From a virus, in the IMG/VR virus record IMGVR_UViG_3300029309_000024, positions 1 to 62,934 of that record: a stretch of 62,934 nt of DNA; one strand, written 5' to 3'. Below the pieces are notes generated by a model. That model did no database searches. It worked only from the letters and a program-made list of their open reading frames with translations, and was not told the origin of the DNA. Below, in pieces: positions 21,973 to 32,700 of this stretch; the stretch's first letter is position 1, and each line of letters opens with the position of its first letter. Position numbers and translations under genes: made by a program.

Positions 21973-24390
21973 ATGAATATATTACCAAGGGGCGTATTCC
22001 CAAGCCAAGCAGTATCAAGTGCTGAAAAAGCAAGTGAAAAATATGGTTTAGAGATTGCAAGAGCGGTTGAATCAGAATGGTTTAAAAGAGATTCTGGTAC
22101 AGCCAGGTACTACGCTAATAGAGACAACTTTCACCGTTTAAGATTGTATGCTAGAGGTGAACAATCAATACAAAAATATAAAGATGAATTATCTGTTAAT
22201 GGTGATTTATCATATTTAAATTTAGATTGGAAGCCAGTACCTATAATACCAAAGTTTGTTGATATTGTAGTTAATGGTATTGCTGAAAGAACATATGATA
22301 TAAAAGCATATTCACAAGACCCCTCTTCTGTGCAAAAAAGAACTGATTATGTTAATAATCTTATTGAAGATATGATTGCTAGAGATTATAAAGACTCAGT
22401 TAAAAATAATACTGGTATAAATTTATTTAAAACAAATAGAGATACTTTACCTGAAACACAAGAAGATTTACAATTGCATATGCAATTAGATTATAAAGAT
22501 TCAATTGAAATTGCAGAAGAAGAAGCTATAAACAATGTATTTGATCATAATAAATATGAATTAATAAAAAAGAGATTAGATTATGATATAGCTGTTGTGG
22601 GTATGGGCGCGGTTAAAAATGAATATACAACTTCAGAAGGCATAAATATTAAATATGTTGATCCAGCTGATTTAGTTTATTCTTATACTGAATCCCCTCA
22701 TTTTGATGATATATATTATGTAGGTGAAATAAGAAGAGTTTCAGTTGTTGATCTTAAAAAACAATATCCGCATTTAACAGATGATGATGTAAGAAGAGAT
22801 GTTGAAGGTCAAGGAACTAATGCTAAATTGTATAATAAATCATATGCGGGTGGGGATGCCGAAGATGATGCTTACGCACATGTATTATATTTTGAATACA
22901 AAACGTATAGAGATGAAGTCCATAAAATAAAACAAACTTCAACTGGAGCTGCTAAAGCAATTAAAAAAGATGATACTTTTAATCCTCCTAAAGACTCTAG
23001 ATCAAGATTTGAAAAAAGTGCTAGGACTATAGAAGTTATATATGAGGGTGCAAAAATAATAGGTACTAATAAATTATTAAAATGGCAATTAGCTGAAAAC
23101 ATGACAAGGCCAAAGTCAAATACAGTAAAAGCGCAGTTTAGTTATAATATAGTAGCACCTAGAATGTATAAAGGAAGAGTTGAATCACTTGTAAGTAGAA
23201 TGACAACATTTGCTGATATGATTCAATTAACACATTTAAAACTACAGCAAGTATTATCAAGAATGGTTCCAGATGGTGTTTATTTAGATGCTGATGGTAT
23301 TGCTGAAATAGATTTAGGTAATGGAACAAACTATAATGCGCAAGAAGCATTAAATATGTATTTCCAAACCGGTTCTGTTATTGGAAGATCAATGACACAA
23401 GATGGAGAGTTTAATAACGGTAGAGTTCCTGTGCAAGAATTACAATCATCTGCGTCTAATGCTAAAATATCAAGCTTAATAACATCTTATAATTATTATT
23501 TACAAAACATGAGAGATGTAACAGGTTTAAATGAGGCAAGAGATGGATCTACACCAGATAAGAATGCTTTAGTAGGTTTACAAAAAATTGCTGCTGCAAA
23601 TTCAAATACAGCAACAAGACATATATTACAAGGTGGATTATATCTTACATTAAAAACAGCAGAAGCAATATCTCTTAGAATATCAGATGTATTAGAATAT
23701 AGTCCAACTAAAGAATCTTTTATACAAGCAATAGGTAAAGCAAATGTATCTGCTTTAAAAGAAATGGATAAATTACAACTTCATGATTTTGGTATATTTT
23801 TAGAATTAGCACCTGATGAAGAAGAAAAACAATTACTTGAAAATAATATACAAGTATCTCTTCAAAAAGAACAAATTAATTTAGAAGATGCAATTGATAT
23901 AAGAGATATTAAAAATTTAAAACTTGCTAATCAATTATTAAAACTAAGAAGAAGAAAAAAATTCGAACAAGATAGAGCCTTGCAGCAAGAAAATATTCAA
24001 TTACAAAGTCAATCTAATGCACAAGCTGCACAGGTAGCCGCACAAGCAGATGCTCAAAAGCAACAAGCTATAACTGCAAGTAAATCACAATTAGCGCAAG
24101 TACAAGCACAGCTTGATACACAAAAATTAGAAAAAGAAGCTGAAATAAAAATGATGTTAATGCAAAAAGAATTTGAAATGAATATGCAGCTTAAAGACGC
24201 TGATTTAAATGTAATTAAAGATAAAGAGAAGTTTAAAGAAGATAGAAAAGATAAAAGAACTAAAATACAGGCTTCTCAACAATCTGAATTAATAGATCAA
24301 AGAAAAAATAATAAACCACCAAAAAACTTTGAATCCGCTGGATTTGATAGTTTAGGAGGATTTGGCTTAGAGCAGTTTGAGCCTAGATAA
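21973..24390 (+). CDS. Portal protein, 805 aa
   Basis: The N-terminal part contains LRLYARGEQSIQKYKDEL and YLNLDWKPVPIIPKFVDIVV at about residues 55-100. This is a signature I associate with crAss-like portals. The C-terminal ~150 residues form a Gln/Ala-rich coiled coil (QQENIQLQSQSNAQAAQVAA). It begins directly after terL. As a dodecameric ring it would form the DNA gateway at one capsid vertex. Confidence 0.85.
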   Translation: MNILPRGVFPSQAVSSAEKASEKYGLEIARAVESEWFKRDSGTARYYANRDNFHRLRLYARGEQSIQKYKDELSVNGDLSYLNLDWKPVPIIPKFVDIVVNGIAERTYDIKAYSQDPSSVQKRTDYVNNLIEDMIARDYKDSVKNNTGINLFKTNRDTLPETQEDLQLHMQLDYKDSIEIAEEEAINNVFDHNKYELIKKRLDYDIAVVGMGAVKNEYTTSEGINIKYVDPADLVYSYTESPHFDDIYYVGEIRRVSVVDLKKQYPHLTDDDVRRDVEGQGTNAKLYNKSYAGGDAEDDAYAHVLYFEYKTYRDEVHKIKQTSTGAAKAIKKDDTFNPPKDSRSRFEKSARTIEVIYEGAKIIGTNKLLKWQLAENMTRPKSNTVKAQFSYNIVAPRMYKGRVESLVSRMTTFADMIQLTHLKLQQVLSRMVPDGVYLDADGIAEIDLGNGTNYNAQEALNMYFQTGSVIGRSMTQDGEFNNGRVPVQELQSSASNAKISSLITSYNYYLQNMRDVTGLNEARDGSTPDKNALVGLQKIAAANSNTATRHILQGGLYLTLKTAEAISLRISDVLEYSPTKESFIQAIGKANVSALKEMDKLQLHDFGIFLELAPDEEEKQLLENNIQVSLQKEQINLEDAIDIRDIKNLKLANQLLKLRRRKKFEQDRALQQENIQLQSQSNAQAAQVAAQADAQKQQAITASKSQLAQVQAQLDTQKLEKEAEIKMMLMQKEFEMNMQLKDADLNVIKDKEKFKEDRKDKRTKIQASQQSELIDQRKNNKPPKNFESAGFDSLGGFGLEQFEPR

Positions 24391-24422
24391 ATAACTGCAA
24401 AACATTTTTATAATATTTTATC

Positions 24423-25658
24423 ATGGAAGAAAATAAAGACGTCATAGTTGACGAAACACCAACTGCTGCAGAAAAGGAAGAAAAAGTACTTGAAGCAGCG
24501 GGAAAAAACACGGGTAAATCCGAAGATGGGGTTTACAAAGTGGATTTAAGTAAACCACCTAAAACAGAAACAGATGCCGTTCAAGAGCAAAGCACAGATG
24601 AGATTCCTGTACGCGACGGATCCGAAACTAGCGAAGAGGTTCAAGAAAAAAACCAAGAGGAGCCTAAAGAGCCTGCCGGAAAAGGCGAAAAGGAAGAAGA
24701 AAAAGAAGAGGTAATATTAGAAGAAATTACTGAAGATTCTTCATCTGATGAAAAAAATACAACTGTACAAGAAGAGGCACAAGAGCTACAAGAAAAAGTA
24801 GAAGAAGCTGTGCAAACTTCGCAAGATACAGGAATACAATTACCAGAAAACATTCAAAAAGTAGTAGACTTTATTAATGAAACTGGTGGAACGTTAGAAG
24901 ATTATGTAAAAGTTAATCAAGATTATTCTAACATAGATGATTCAACTCTTTTATATCAATACTATAATCAAACAAAATCGCATCTTACAAAAGATGAAAT
25001 TGATTTTTTAATTGAAGATAATTTTAATTTTGATGAAGAAGTTGATGAGCCAAGAGATATTAAGCGTAAAAAACTCGCTTATAAAGAAGAAATTGCAAAA
25101 GCTAAAAGCTATTTGGAAGGATTAAAGGACAAATATTACGAAGAAGTCAAGTTGGGTTCTAAGTTAACTGACGATCAACAAAAAGCAATTGAGTTTTTCA
25201 ATACTTACAACTCTGAACAATCAGAACAGCAAAAGCTGCAAGAGAAGCAGACTGAGCATTTTAATAATGAATCTAAAAAAATATTTACCGAAGAATTTAA
25301 AGGTTTTGAATTCAAAGTAGGTGATAAAAAGTACAGATACAATGTTAAAGATGTTAAGGAAGTTCAAGATAGACAAGCAAACATATTAAACGTATTAGAT
25401 AAATATATTAGTAAAGATAATATGTTACAAGATGCTAAAGGTTATCATAAAGCTCTTTTCGTTGCAGATAATGCAGACGCAATTGCAAATCATTTTTACG
25501 AGCAAGGTAAAGCTGATGCTATAAAACAGTTAGATGCTGAATCCAAAAATATAAATATGGATCCACGTAAAACTGGCACAGTTGAAGCCGGAGGAATAAA
25601 AATAAGAGCAATTTCTGGTGATGATAGTTCAAAGTTAAAAATTAAACTTAGACAATAA
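24423..25658 (+). CDS. Acidic head protein, scaffold candidate, 411 aa
   Basis: The N-terminal third is extremely Glu-rich (EKEEEKEEVILEEITEDSSS), and the remainder is predominantly helical with charged repeats. Its position between portal and major capsid protein, together with its acidity and coiled-coil character, fit a capsid scaffolding protein. No protease gene was recognised nearby. Confidence 0.65.
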   Translation: MEENKDVIVDETPTAAEKEEKVLEAAGKNTGKSEDGVYKVDLSKPPKTETDAVQEQSTDEIPVRDGSETSEEVQEKNQEEPKEPAGKGEKEEEKEEVILEEITEDSSSDEKNTTVQEEAQELQEKVEEAVQTSQDTGIQLPENIQKVVDFINETGGTLEDYVKVNQDYSNIDDSTLLYQYYNQTKSHLTKDEIDFLIEDNFNFDEEVDEPRDIKRKKLAYKEEIAKAKSYLEGLKDKYYEEVKLGSKLTDDQQKAIEFFNTYNSEQSEQQKLQEKQTEHFNNESKKIFTEEFKGFEFKVGDKKYRYNVKDVKEVQDRQANILNVLDKYISKDNMLQDAKGYHKALFVADNADAIANHFYEQGKADAIKQLDAESKNINMDPRKTGTVEAGGIKIRAISGDDSSKLKIKLRQ

Positions 25659-25678
25659 CTTTAAAAAAATAAATAAAA

Positions 25679-27094
25679 ATGGCAGTAATAACTCCAAGTC
25701 CGGGGAATAACTTGAACGCAGTTCCAGCTCCGGTCAAACAAACATTAGCGACAAATTACTTATCTTTTACAGGTGGTAATAACGATTGGTCGCAGCAATA
25801 CTTACCAGATTTATACGAAGCAGAAGTTGAAAGATATGGAGACAGATCTATCGCTAGCTTCTTAAGAATGGTAGGTGCAGAAATGCCTATGACTTCTGAT
25901 CAAATTATTTGGTCTGAGCAAGGTAGATTACACCTGAAATATACAGGTAAACTTACTATCGCAACAGGTGCAGTTGCAGAAATTGATGGTAACGCTAATA
26001 ATACTCACGCGATAAGAGTAGGTCAAACAGTAAAAATAAAAGGTAGAACATCTGGTAAGATTGACAACGCTTACGTATCAGCAGTTGCTGCAGATAATAA
26101 ATCCTTAACACTTAAAAGATATGGTGCGGCAGCATTTGACACATCAGGTAATACTTTTACAAACAATGAAATATGTGATATATTTGTTATCGGTTCTGAG
26201 TTTGCAAAAGCTACTACAGGTATGGTTGGTGCAGTAACCCCATCTTTCAAGTCGTTTACAAACAAGCCAATCATCTTAAAAGATAAGTATGAGATTTCAG
26301 GATCTGATGCTTCACAAGTAGGTTGGGTTGAAATTACAGGTGAAGATGGACAATCAGGTTACTTATGGTACTTAAAGGCAGCAGGTGATACAAGAACTAG
26401 ATTCGAAGATTACTTAGAAATGTCAATGGTAGAAGGTGAATTAGCAGTTGCAAACTCAGGCGCAGCTAGTATAACTGGAATAGGTGGTACTGAAGGTTTA
26501 TTTGCAGCTATAGAAGATAGAGGTCACGTAACTGCAGGTGTTGATGGTAACTCAGCAGCTGAAGATTTAGATGACTTTGATGAAATTCTTAAGAAACTAG
26601 ATACTCAAGGAGCAATTGAAGAAAATATGTTATTTGTAAACAGAACGCTTGCATTAAACATTGACGACATGCTAGCAGCTCAAAACTCTCATGGTTCGGG
26701 TGGTACATCATTTGGTGTATTCTCAAACAGCGAGGACATGGCGCTTAACTTAGGTTTCTCTGGTTTTAGAAGAGGTTCTTATGACTTCTATAAGACTGAC
26801 TGGAAATACTTAAACGATATTACAACAGGTGGTTCATTCACTAACATTAGAGGTGTATTAGTACCTGCTGGAACATCAACAGTCTACGATCAAACATTAG
26901 GTAAGAACATCAAAAGACCATTCCTTCACGTCAGATATAGAGCTTCAGAAGCTGATGACAGAAGAATGAAATCTTGGACTACAGGTTCTGTAGGTGGTGC
27001 GACTACATCTGATTTAGACGCAATGGAGGTACACTATTTATCTGAAAGATGTTTAGTAGTACAAGGTGCTAATAACTTTATGTTATTAAACTAA
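25679..27094 (+). CDS. Major capsid protein, 471 aa
   Basis: Length and position (after the scaffold-like gene, before a strong terminator) match a HK97-fold major capsid protein of crAss-like type. The N-terminus has QQYLPDLYEAEVERYGDRSI. A beta insertion follows at about residues 90-170, then long helical and loop segments (EDYLEMSMVEGELAVANSG). Codon choice is somewhat richer in C-ending codons than its neighbours, as expected for a highly expressed gene. Confidence 0.85.
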   Translation: MAVITPSPGNNLNAVPAPVKQTLATNYLSFTGGNNDWSQQYLPDLYEAEVERYGDRSIASFLRMVGAEMPMTSDQIIWSEQGRLHLKYTGKLTIATGAVAEIDGNANNTHAIRVGQTVKIKGRTSGKIDNAYVSAVAADNKSLTLKRYGAAAFDTSGNTFTNNEICDIFVIGSEFAKATTGMVGAVTPSFKSFTNKPIILKDKYEISGSDASQVGWVEITGEDGQSGYLWYLKAAGDTRTRFEDYLEMSMVEGELAVANSGAASITGIGGTEGLFAAIEDRGHVTAGVDGNSAAEDLDDFDEILKKLDTQGAIEENMLFVNRTLALNIDDMLAAQNSHGSGGTSFGVFSNSEDMALNLGFSGFRRGSYDFYKTDWKYLNDITTGGSFTNIRGVLVPAGTSTVYDQTLGKNIKRPFLHVRYRASEADDRRMKSWTTGSVGGATTSDLDAMEVHYLSERCLVVQGANNFMLLN

Positions 27095-27116
27095 TCCTTA
27101 TTTAATATGAGAATTA

Positions 27117-27151
27117 CCCCGGTTTAGGCCGGGGATTCTTGTATTTTTATT
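27117..27151 (+). terminator. Rho-independent terminator after the capsid gene
   Basis: CCCCGG-TTTAGG-CCGGGG (27117-27134) is a perfect six-base-pair GC stem followed by ATTCTTGTATTTTTATT. It would limit read-through from the capsid gene and help set high relative capsid expression. Confidence 0.8.
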
Positions 27152-27169
27152 ATTTAATCTTATTATATT

Positions 27170-27916
27170 ATGGCAACAAAAACAAAAACAGCCCCTAAAT
27201 GGGAGATAAGAGATAGACAATATTATCTCATAAACGGTAAATCACCGCTTACATATACAATTAAAAGTAAAAATATATTTTGGTTCGACAAAGAAAAAGG
27301 ATTTGAAAGAGAATTAAAATATACAATAAACCAAAAAACTTGTTTCGTTGATGAATTTAAAGGCGACGCAAGACTTGGTCATATAGTTTTTGAAGACGGT
27401 GTATTAATTGTACCGAAAGAAAAACAAAATCTGCAAAAATTAATGACACTATATCACCCAGATAATGGGAAAATATTTGCTGAATTTGATGCAGAACAAG
27501 AAGCAGAAGATGATTTAGATATATTAGAATTAGAAATTGAGGCTTTAACAGTTGCAAAATCAATGGATATTGATCAAGCAGAGGCTGTTATAAGGTCTGA
27601 AGCTGGATCTGAGGTATCTAAGATGACTTCTAAGGAGATTAAAAGAGATTTATTATTATTCGCTAGGAATAATCCTAAACTGTTCTTAGAATTAGCTAAT
27701 GACGATGATATAAATATTAGGAATATGGCTATTAAAGCATCAGAACTTGGAATATTAAGATTATCTGATGATCAAAGAACATTTAAATGGGTAAAAACAG
27801 ATAAAAAAATTATGACTGTTCCATTTGACGAGCATCCTTACTCCGCTTTTACAGCTTTCTTAAAAACAGATGAAGGCTTAGAAGTTTACAAATCAATTGA
27901 AAAAAGACTAAAATAA
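27170..27916 (+). CDS. Head-associated protein, 248 aa
   Basis: The N-terminal 80 residues are beta-rich (QYYLINGKSPLTYTIKSKNI). The middle is an acidic helix (AEFDAEQEAEDDLDILELEI), and the C-terminal half looks helical with NNPKLFLELANDDD. It lies between two hairpin terminators, directly after the capsid gene. It is probably a head-completion or decoration protein, with no family identified. Confidence 0.6.
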   Translation: MATKTKTAPKWEIRDRQYYLINGKSPLTYTIKSKNIFWFDKEKGFERELKYTINQKTCFVDEFKGDARLGHIVFEDGVLIVPKEKQNLQKLMTLYHPDNGKIFAEFDAEQEAEDDLDILELEIEALTVAKSMDIDQAEAVIRSEAGSEVSKMTSKEIKRDLLLFARNNPKLFLELANDDDINIRNMAIKASELGILRLSDDQRTFKWVKTDKKIMTVPFDEHPYSAFTAFLKTDEGLEVYKSIEKRLK

Positions 27917-27933
27917 AGTCTCATTATAGTGAT

Positions 27934-27956
27934 AGCCACTGTAATGGTGGCTTTCA
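27934..27956 (+). terminator. Terminator-like hairpin
   Basis: AGCCAC (27934-27939) pairs with GTGGCT (27947-27952) around a seven-base loop, followed by TTC and AT-rich sequence. It is weaker than the terminator at 27117 because the T-run is short. Confidence 0.55.
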
Positions 27957-27975
27957 TTATAATAAATAAAAAAAT

Positions 27976-28680
27976 ATGGCAGTTAGCATAGATACAGTAT
28001 ATCAAAGAGTATTAGCTATTCTTAATAAAGAAAATCGTGGTTATGTAACACCGCAAGAATTTAACCTGTTTGCAAACCAAGCACAGCTTGAAATATTTGA
28101 GCAGTATTTCTTTGATCTAAACCAATATGGTAGATTACCAAAGAACGACACTGAATACGCTGATTTACCAAAAATAACAAATGAAAAACTAAGTAAATTC
28201 AAAAAGTCTGCAAGTATGACATATATGAATGATCATTTTCATTTGCCTACAGATTTTCATAAACTAGGTACGGTAATTTATAATAATACCACGCCTGTTG
28301 AGGAAATTGATCAAAAAAATTTATTAGAGTACGAATTATCTAAACTTACAGCGCCTACAACTACTAATCCGGTTTACATACAAAGTAGGGCTAATGCTCA
28401 AAGTCATTGGGCAATACGAGTATATCCAACAACTATAACATCAAACATATCTATAACATATGTTAGAAAACCTAATTCAGTTACGTGGAGTTCACAAATT
28501 GTTGCAGGTAACGCTTTATATAATGCAAGCACATCTACTGATTTTGAGTTACATGCTTCAGAAGAAACAAACCTTGTATTAAAAGTATTATTATATGCAG
28601 GTGTAAGTATTAAAGACCCTAATATAGCACAGTTAGCAGATGCAAAAGAAACTAAAAAAATAACACAAGAAAAATCATAA
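27976..28680 (+). CDS. Connector/ring protein of the neck, 234 aa
   Basis: Begins MAVSIDTVYQRVLAILNKEN, followed by RGYVTPQEFNLFANQAQLEI and FEQYFFDLNQYG. This N-terminal helical block is characteristic of ring or tail-tubular proteins downstream of the capsid in crAss-like phages. It is followed by the larger ring protein three bases away. Probably part of the head-tail connector stack. Confidence 0.65.
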   Translation: MAVSIDTVYQRVLAILNKENRGYVTPQEFNLFANQAQLEIFEQYFFDLNQYGRLPKNDTEYADLPKITNEKLSKFKKSASMTYMNDHFHLPTDFHKLGTVIYNNTTPVEEIDQKNLLEYELSKLTAPTTTNPVYIQSRANAQSHWAIRVYPTTITSNISITYVRKPNSVTWSSQIVAGNALYNASTSTDFELHASEETNLVLKVLLYAGVSIKDPNIAQLADAKETKKITQEKS

Positions 28681-28683
28681 TAA

Positions 28684-29769
28684 ATGGGACTAATAACACA
28701 GACAGCTAAAGAATACTACACAGTAGCTAATAATTTTACTGGTAACGGTTCTATAACAGAATTTACTGTTACGTTTGACCCATTGCCATCTACAGAAAAT
28801 GAATTTATAGTATTTCAATCAGGTAATGAAATTGATGATGACCAATATACTTATAGTGCTAGCACGGGTAAAATTACATTTACAACAGCACCAGCTAATG
28901 GAACAGCAATACAGGTTAAGTTAAAAAATATAAAGCATGGTAGCTACAGATATATATCGTTAGATGATATTATAAATAACTTTATGGTTTCATATGTGGG
29001 TGATGGGAAAATAATTGATAAAGCAAGAAAGCTAGATGTTTTATTTCATGTTAAAAGAGGAATACAAGAATTTAGTTATGATATATCAAGAATAGAAAAA
29101 ATACAAGAAGTTGAAGTTGGCGCATCACTTACAATACCTATGCCCCAAGATTACGTTAATTATACACAATTATCATGGATTGATGGTGATGGATTAGAAA
29201 GAGTGATATACCCATCTAAAATAACTTCAAGACCATCTGAAGCAATATTGCAAGATGATACAGCAGAGTATATATATGATAATAACGAATCATTACTTAC
29301 TTCAACATCTATAACTTCAGAAAGATTTAAAAATGTACCAACAACAGAATTAAATGATGATTACTTTTATTCAGATAATGACAGAAATGCAATGCTTGGT
29401 GAAGGTAAAAGATTTGGTATAGATCCAGAAACTACACAAATAAATGGTGTATTTATAATAGATGAAGCTAATGGCCAATTTGGTTTTAGTAGTAATTTAT
29501 CAGGTAAGATCATAACATTAAGATATATATCTGATGGACTTGGTACTGACAATGAAATGCAAATACACAAACTTGCGGAAGAAGCAATATATAAATACAC
29601 AGCTCATGCAATATTATCCGCAAAAGCAAATATTCCAGAATTTATAGTAAACAGATTTAGAAGAGAAAGAAGAGCAGCAATGCGTAATGCTAAGTTAAGA
29701 TTATCTAACCTTAAATTAAAAGAGCTTACTCAGGTAATGAGAGGCAAGTCTAAGCAGATTAAACACTAA
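28684..29769 (+). CDS. Ring/tail-tubular protein with N-terminal adaptor domain, 361 aa
   Basis: Residues ~15-80 form a beta module (FTGNGSITEFTVTFDPLPST ... ITFTTAPANGTAIQVKL) of the same type as in the 9916-11490 fibre. The remainder contains DIINNFMVSYVGDGKIIDKA and LDVLFHVKRGIQEFSYDISR, which resemble tail-tubular/ring proteins of crAss-like phages. The basic C-terminal tail (RRERRAAMRNAKLRL) may contact DNA or the neighbouring ring. Confidence 0.65.
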   Translation: MGLITQTAKEYYTVANNFTGNGSITEFTVTFDPLPSTENEFIVFQSGNEIDDDQYTYSASTGKITFTTAPANGTAIQVKLKNIKHGSYRYISLDDIINNFMVSYVGDGKIIDKARKLDVLFHVKRGIQEFSYDISRIEKIQEVEVGASLTIPMPQDYVNYTQLSWIDGDGLERVIYPSKITSRPSEAILQDDTAEYIYDNNESLLTSTSITSERFKNVPTTELNDDYFYSDNDRNAMLGEGKRFGIDPETTQINGVFIIDEANGQFGFSSNLSGKIITLRYISDGLGTDNEMQIHKLAEEAIYKYTAHAILSAKANIPEFIVNRFRRERRAAMRNAKLRLSNLKLKELTQVMRGKSKQIKH

Positions 29770-29773
29770 TTAA

Positions 29774-32700
29774 ATGCCAGAAATAAAAAAGGTTTTCCTT
29801 CGTGGAAAGATGAACAAGGACCTCGATGAGAGACTAATCCCTGATGGCGAGTATAGAGACGCTTCTAATATTCAGATAGCCAGTACTGAAGGAGACGACG
29901 CGGGGACAGCTCAGAATATAGTTGGTAATAAAATAGTAGCTGATACTATTCAAGGAGGAGAATGTGTAGGTATTATTGAAAATACAGAAACTGATAAAAT
30001 ATATGTTTTTATAAAAGGTTCATCTGTGCATGGTATAATAGAATATGATCCCACAACTGAAACACACAAACCTTTAATATTAGATGAAAGAGGTTTAAAT
30101 GATAAAGTATTAAATTTTACAGATATTACTAAAATCACAGGAATAACTATATTAGATAATTTTTTAATATTTACAGATAACAAATCTGAACCTAAAATTA
30201 TTGATATATCACCTGATTCTTTACTTTTTAATTCTTTAAATAGCACAAGCTTATATAATTATACTAGTAAAATAAACGGCACTAATTTTACTGAAGAAGA
30301 TATTGTGCTAATAACTAAAAAACCTGATCAAGCTCCAGGTGTTAGAATACTAGTTAAATCTGGTAATAAAACAAATTCTCCAATATTTGAAGATAAATTT
30401 GTAAGATTTGCATATAGGTTTGTTTTTAAAAATGGTCAAAGATCTCCAATATCACCTTTTACACAGCCGGTATTTTTGCCTAGCGCTGTTAATTCATACG
30501 ATATAGACGAAGGGTTTAATAATCAAATGGAAAATAATATTGAAGAAGCACAGTTATTTGAGTTTGATACATCACACAATTCATTAGATAGCATTGAAAT
30601 TATTTATAAAGAATCAAATAATACTAATATATATCTTTATGATTCAATAGATAAAGCTACAGCAGAAGCAGCTAATACAGCTATAGGAAATAATCCAACA
30701 GATACTAACCGTTATCTTATAAACAAAACAGTTAAAAAAAGTGTTATACCTGAAGATCAATTATTAAGGGCGTATGATAATGTGCCTTTTAAAGCTAAAG
30801 CTGTAGATGTTGTTGGTAATAGAATAGTATTTGGTAATTACCAAGACGGTTTAAATATACAAAATTATAGCCCTACATTTTCAAATATTGAAACATTTCC
30901 AAGAAGTACTATAGACGATCTTGCTTCTCCAAGCGCAATAACTGTAAATGGTGAAACAAAATCTGGGGTTATAGGTGGAAGTGGTACTGGAATAAATGAT
31001 ACTAGAACAATAAAAACAGGTAGGGATTATGAAGTAGGAGTTGTTTTTGAGGATAAATATGGTAGACAAACACCTGTTATAACAGCAGATGGTGGTGCGG
31101 GTTCAGGTACATTAAAAGTTCCGTTTGATACAAGACCTAACAATGCTACAGGTACTAATTTAAAAATTATAATGGGTGGTAATTTTCCAAACGACCCAAG
31201 ATTAACAAAATTTAAATACTATATTAAACCTAGCTCTAATAATTTTAATAATTTAATAGTTGAAACTGTTAAAAATGACAAAGAAGATTCTGGCACATGC
31301 TGGTTAGTTGTTCCCTCTTATGAAATAAATAAAGTAAAAGATGAAACCGCTAAGTCTCAATATATGATGCTTAAAAAAGCATTAAACTCAAATACTAAAT
31401 TATCTTATGGTAATAATCCTGATGATTTTAAATTTAAAATATTAGATATATCAAATAATAAACCTGAAAATATAGATGCAGTAGAATCTTTTGACGGTAA
31501 GTTTTTTATTAAAATAAAAAAGACTACACAGATAATTGATAATCTTTTTACAAATCAAGGATTAGCGGGAGCAAACGGTGAAATATTAGAAATTGATTTT
31601 AAACAAGGTAATTCTTCTAGTATAAATAACGCTTTATTTTTAGGGCAGGTTACTGCACCTGATTCTCAAGATAGAATAGAAGTAACTAAGTTTTATTTTA
31701 AAAATGGTAACATATTTGAAGTTGTTTCAAGCGCACCTATAGGTAGTACCTTAACAGAGCATTTTCAATCAAGCGTTGTGGGTAGTTCAGCTGGAGGCGC
31801 ATATGCAGATTTAGCAGGACACGTTGTTGGTTATGACGATAGTTTACCTTTTGCTGATGGAGATAATTCTGTAACTAAGGTTGAAGTTAAATATAATAGT
31901 AGTAAATTTCCTACATCTTTTCAAATAACATATGCAAGTCAAAACTCAAATATTGATATTGCATCTGCAGGTAATTCACCAGCTGTATTTGAAACAATAC
32001 CAGAAGATGAAGTATTAGATATATATTACGAAACAAGTGAATGTTTTGGTAAAGATGAATGGGGACAACCTCAACATTTAGATTGGTTTAATGCTTATGT
32101 AATGGGTAATGGTGTTGAATCTAGTACTATTAACGATGATCTCTTTGTTGACACTATACTGCCGGGGGTTAAAGTTTCAACAACAATAGAGGGTGATTAT
32201 AAAGAGCGTAATAAAAAAAGTTCTTTAATATACTCAGGTATATATAATTCATTAGGTGGTATAAATAAATTGAATGAATTTAATACTGGTTTAAAAATAA
32301 CCAAAGAGTTAAATCCTGAATATGGTAGTATACAAAAACTACATACAAGAAATACAAATATATTAGCTTTTTGTGAAGATAAAGTATTAAAAGTTTTAGC
32401 TAATAAAGACGCTTTATTTAATGCTGATGGTAATGTTAATTTAACAGCAACTGAAAACGTATTGGGTCAAGCTGTAGCTTTTGCAGGAAATTATGGTATA
32501 TCAAAAAATCCTGAATCTTTTGCAGTTCATGGATATAGAATATATTTTACAGATAAAGCAAGAGGAGCAGTAATAAGAATAACAGGGGATGGAATTACAG
32601 TTATATCAGAAGCCGGTATGTCAAGCTATTTTAGAGATAATCTTTTAGCTGAAACAGGGCAAATTATAGGTAGTTATGATTTGCATTCTGATCAATATAT

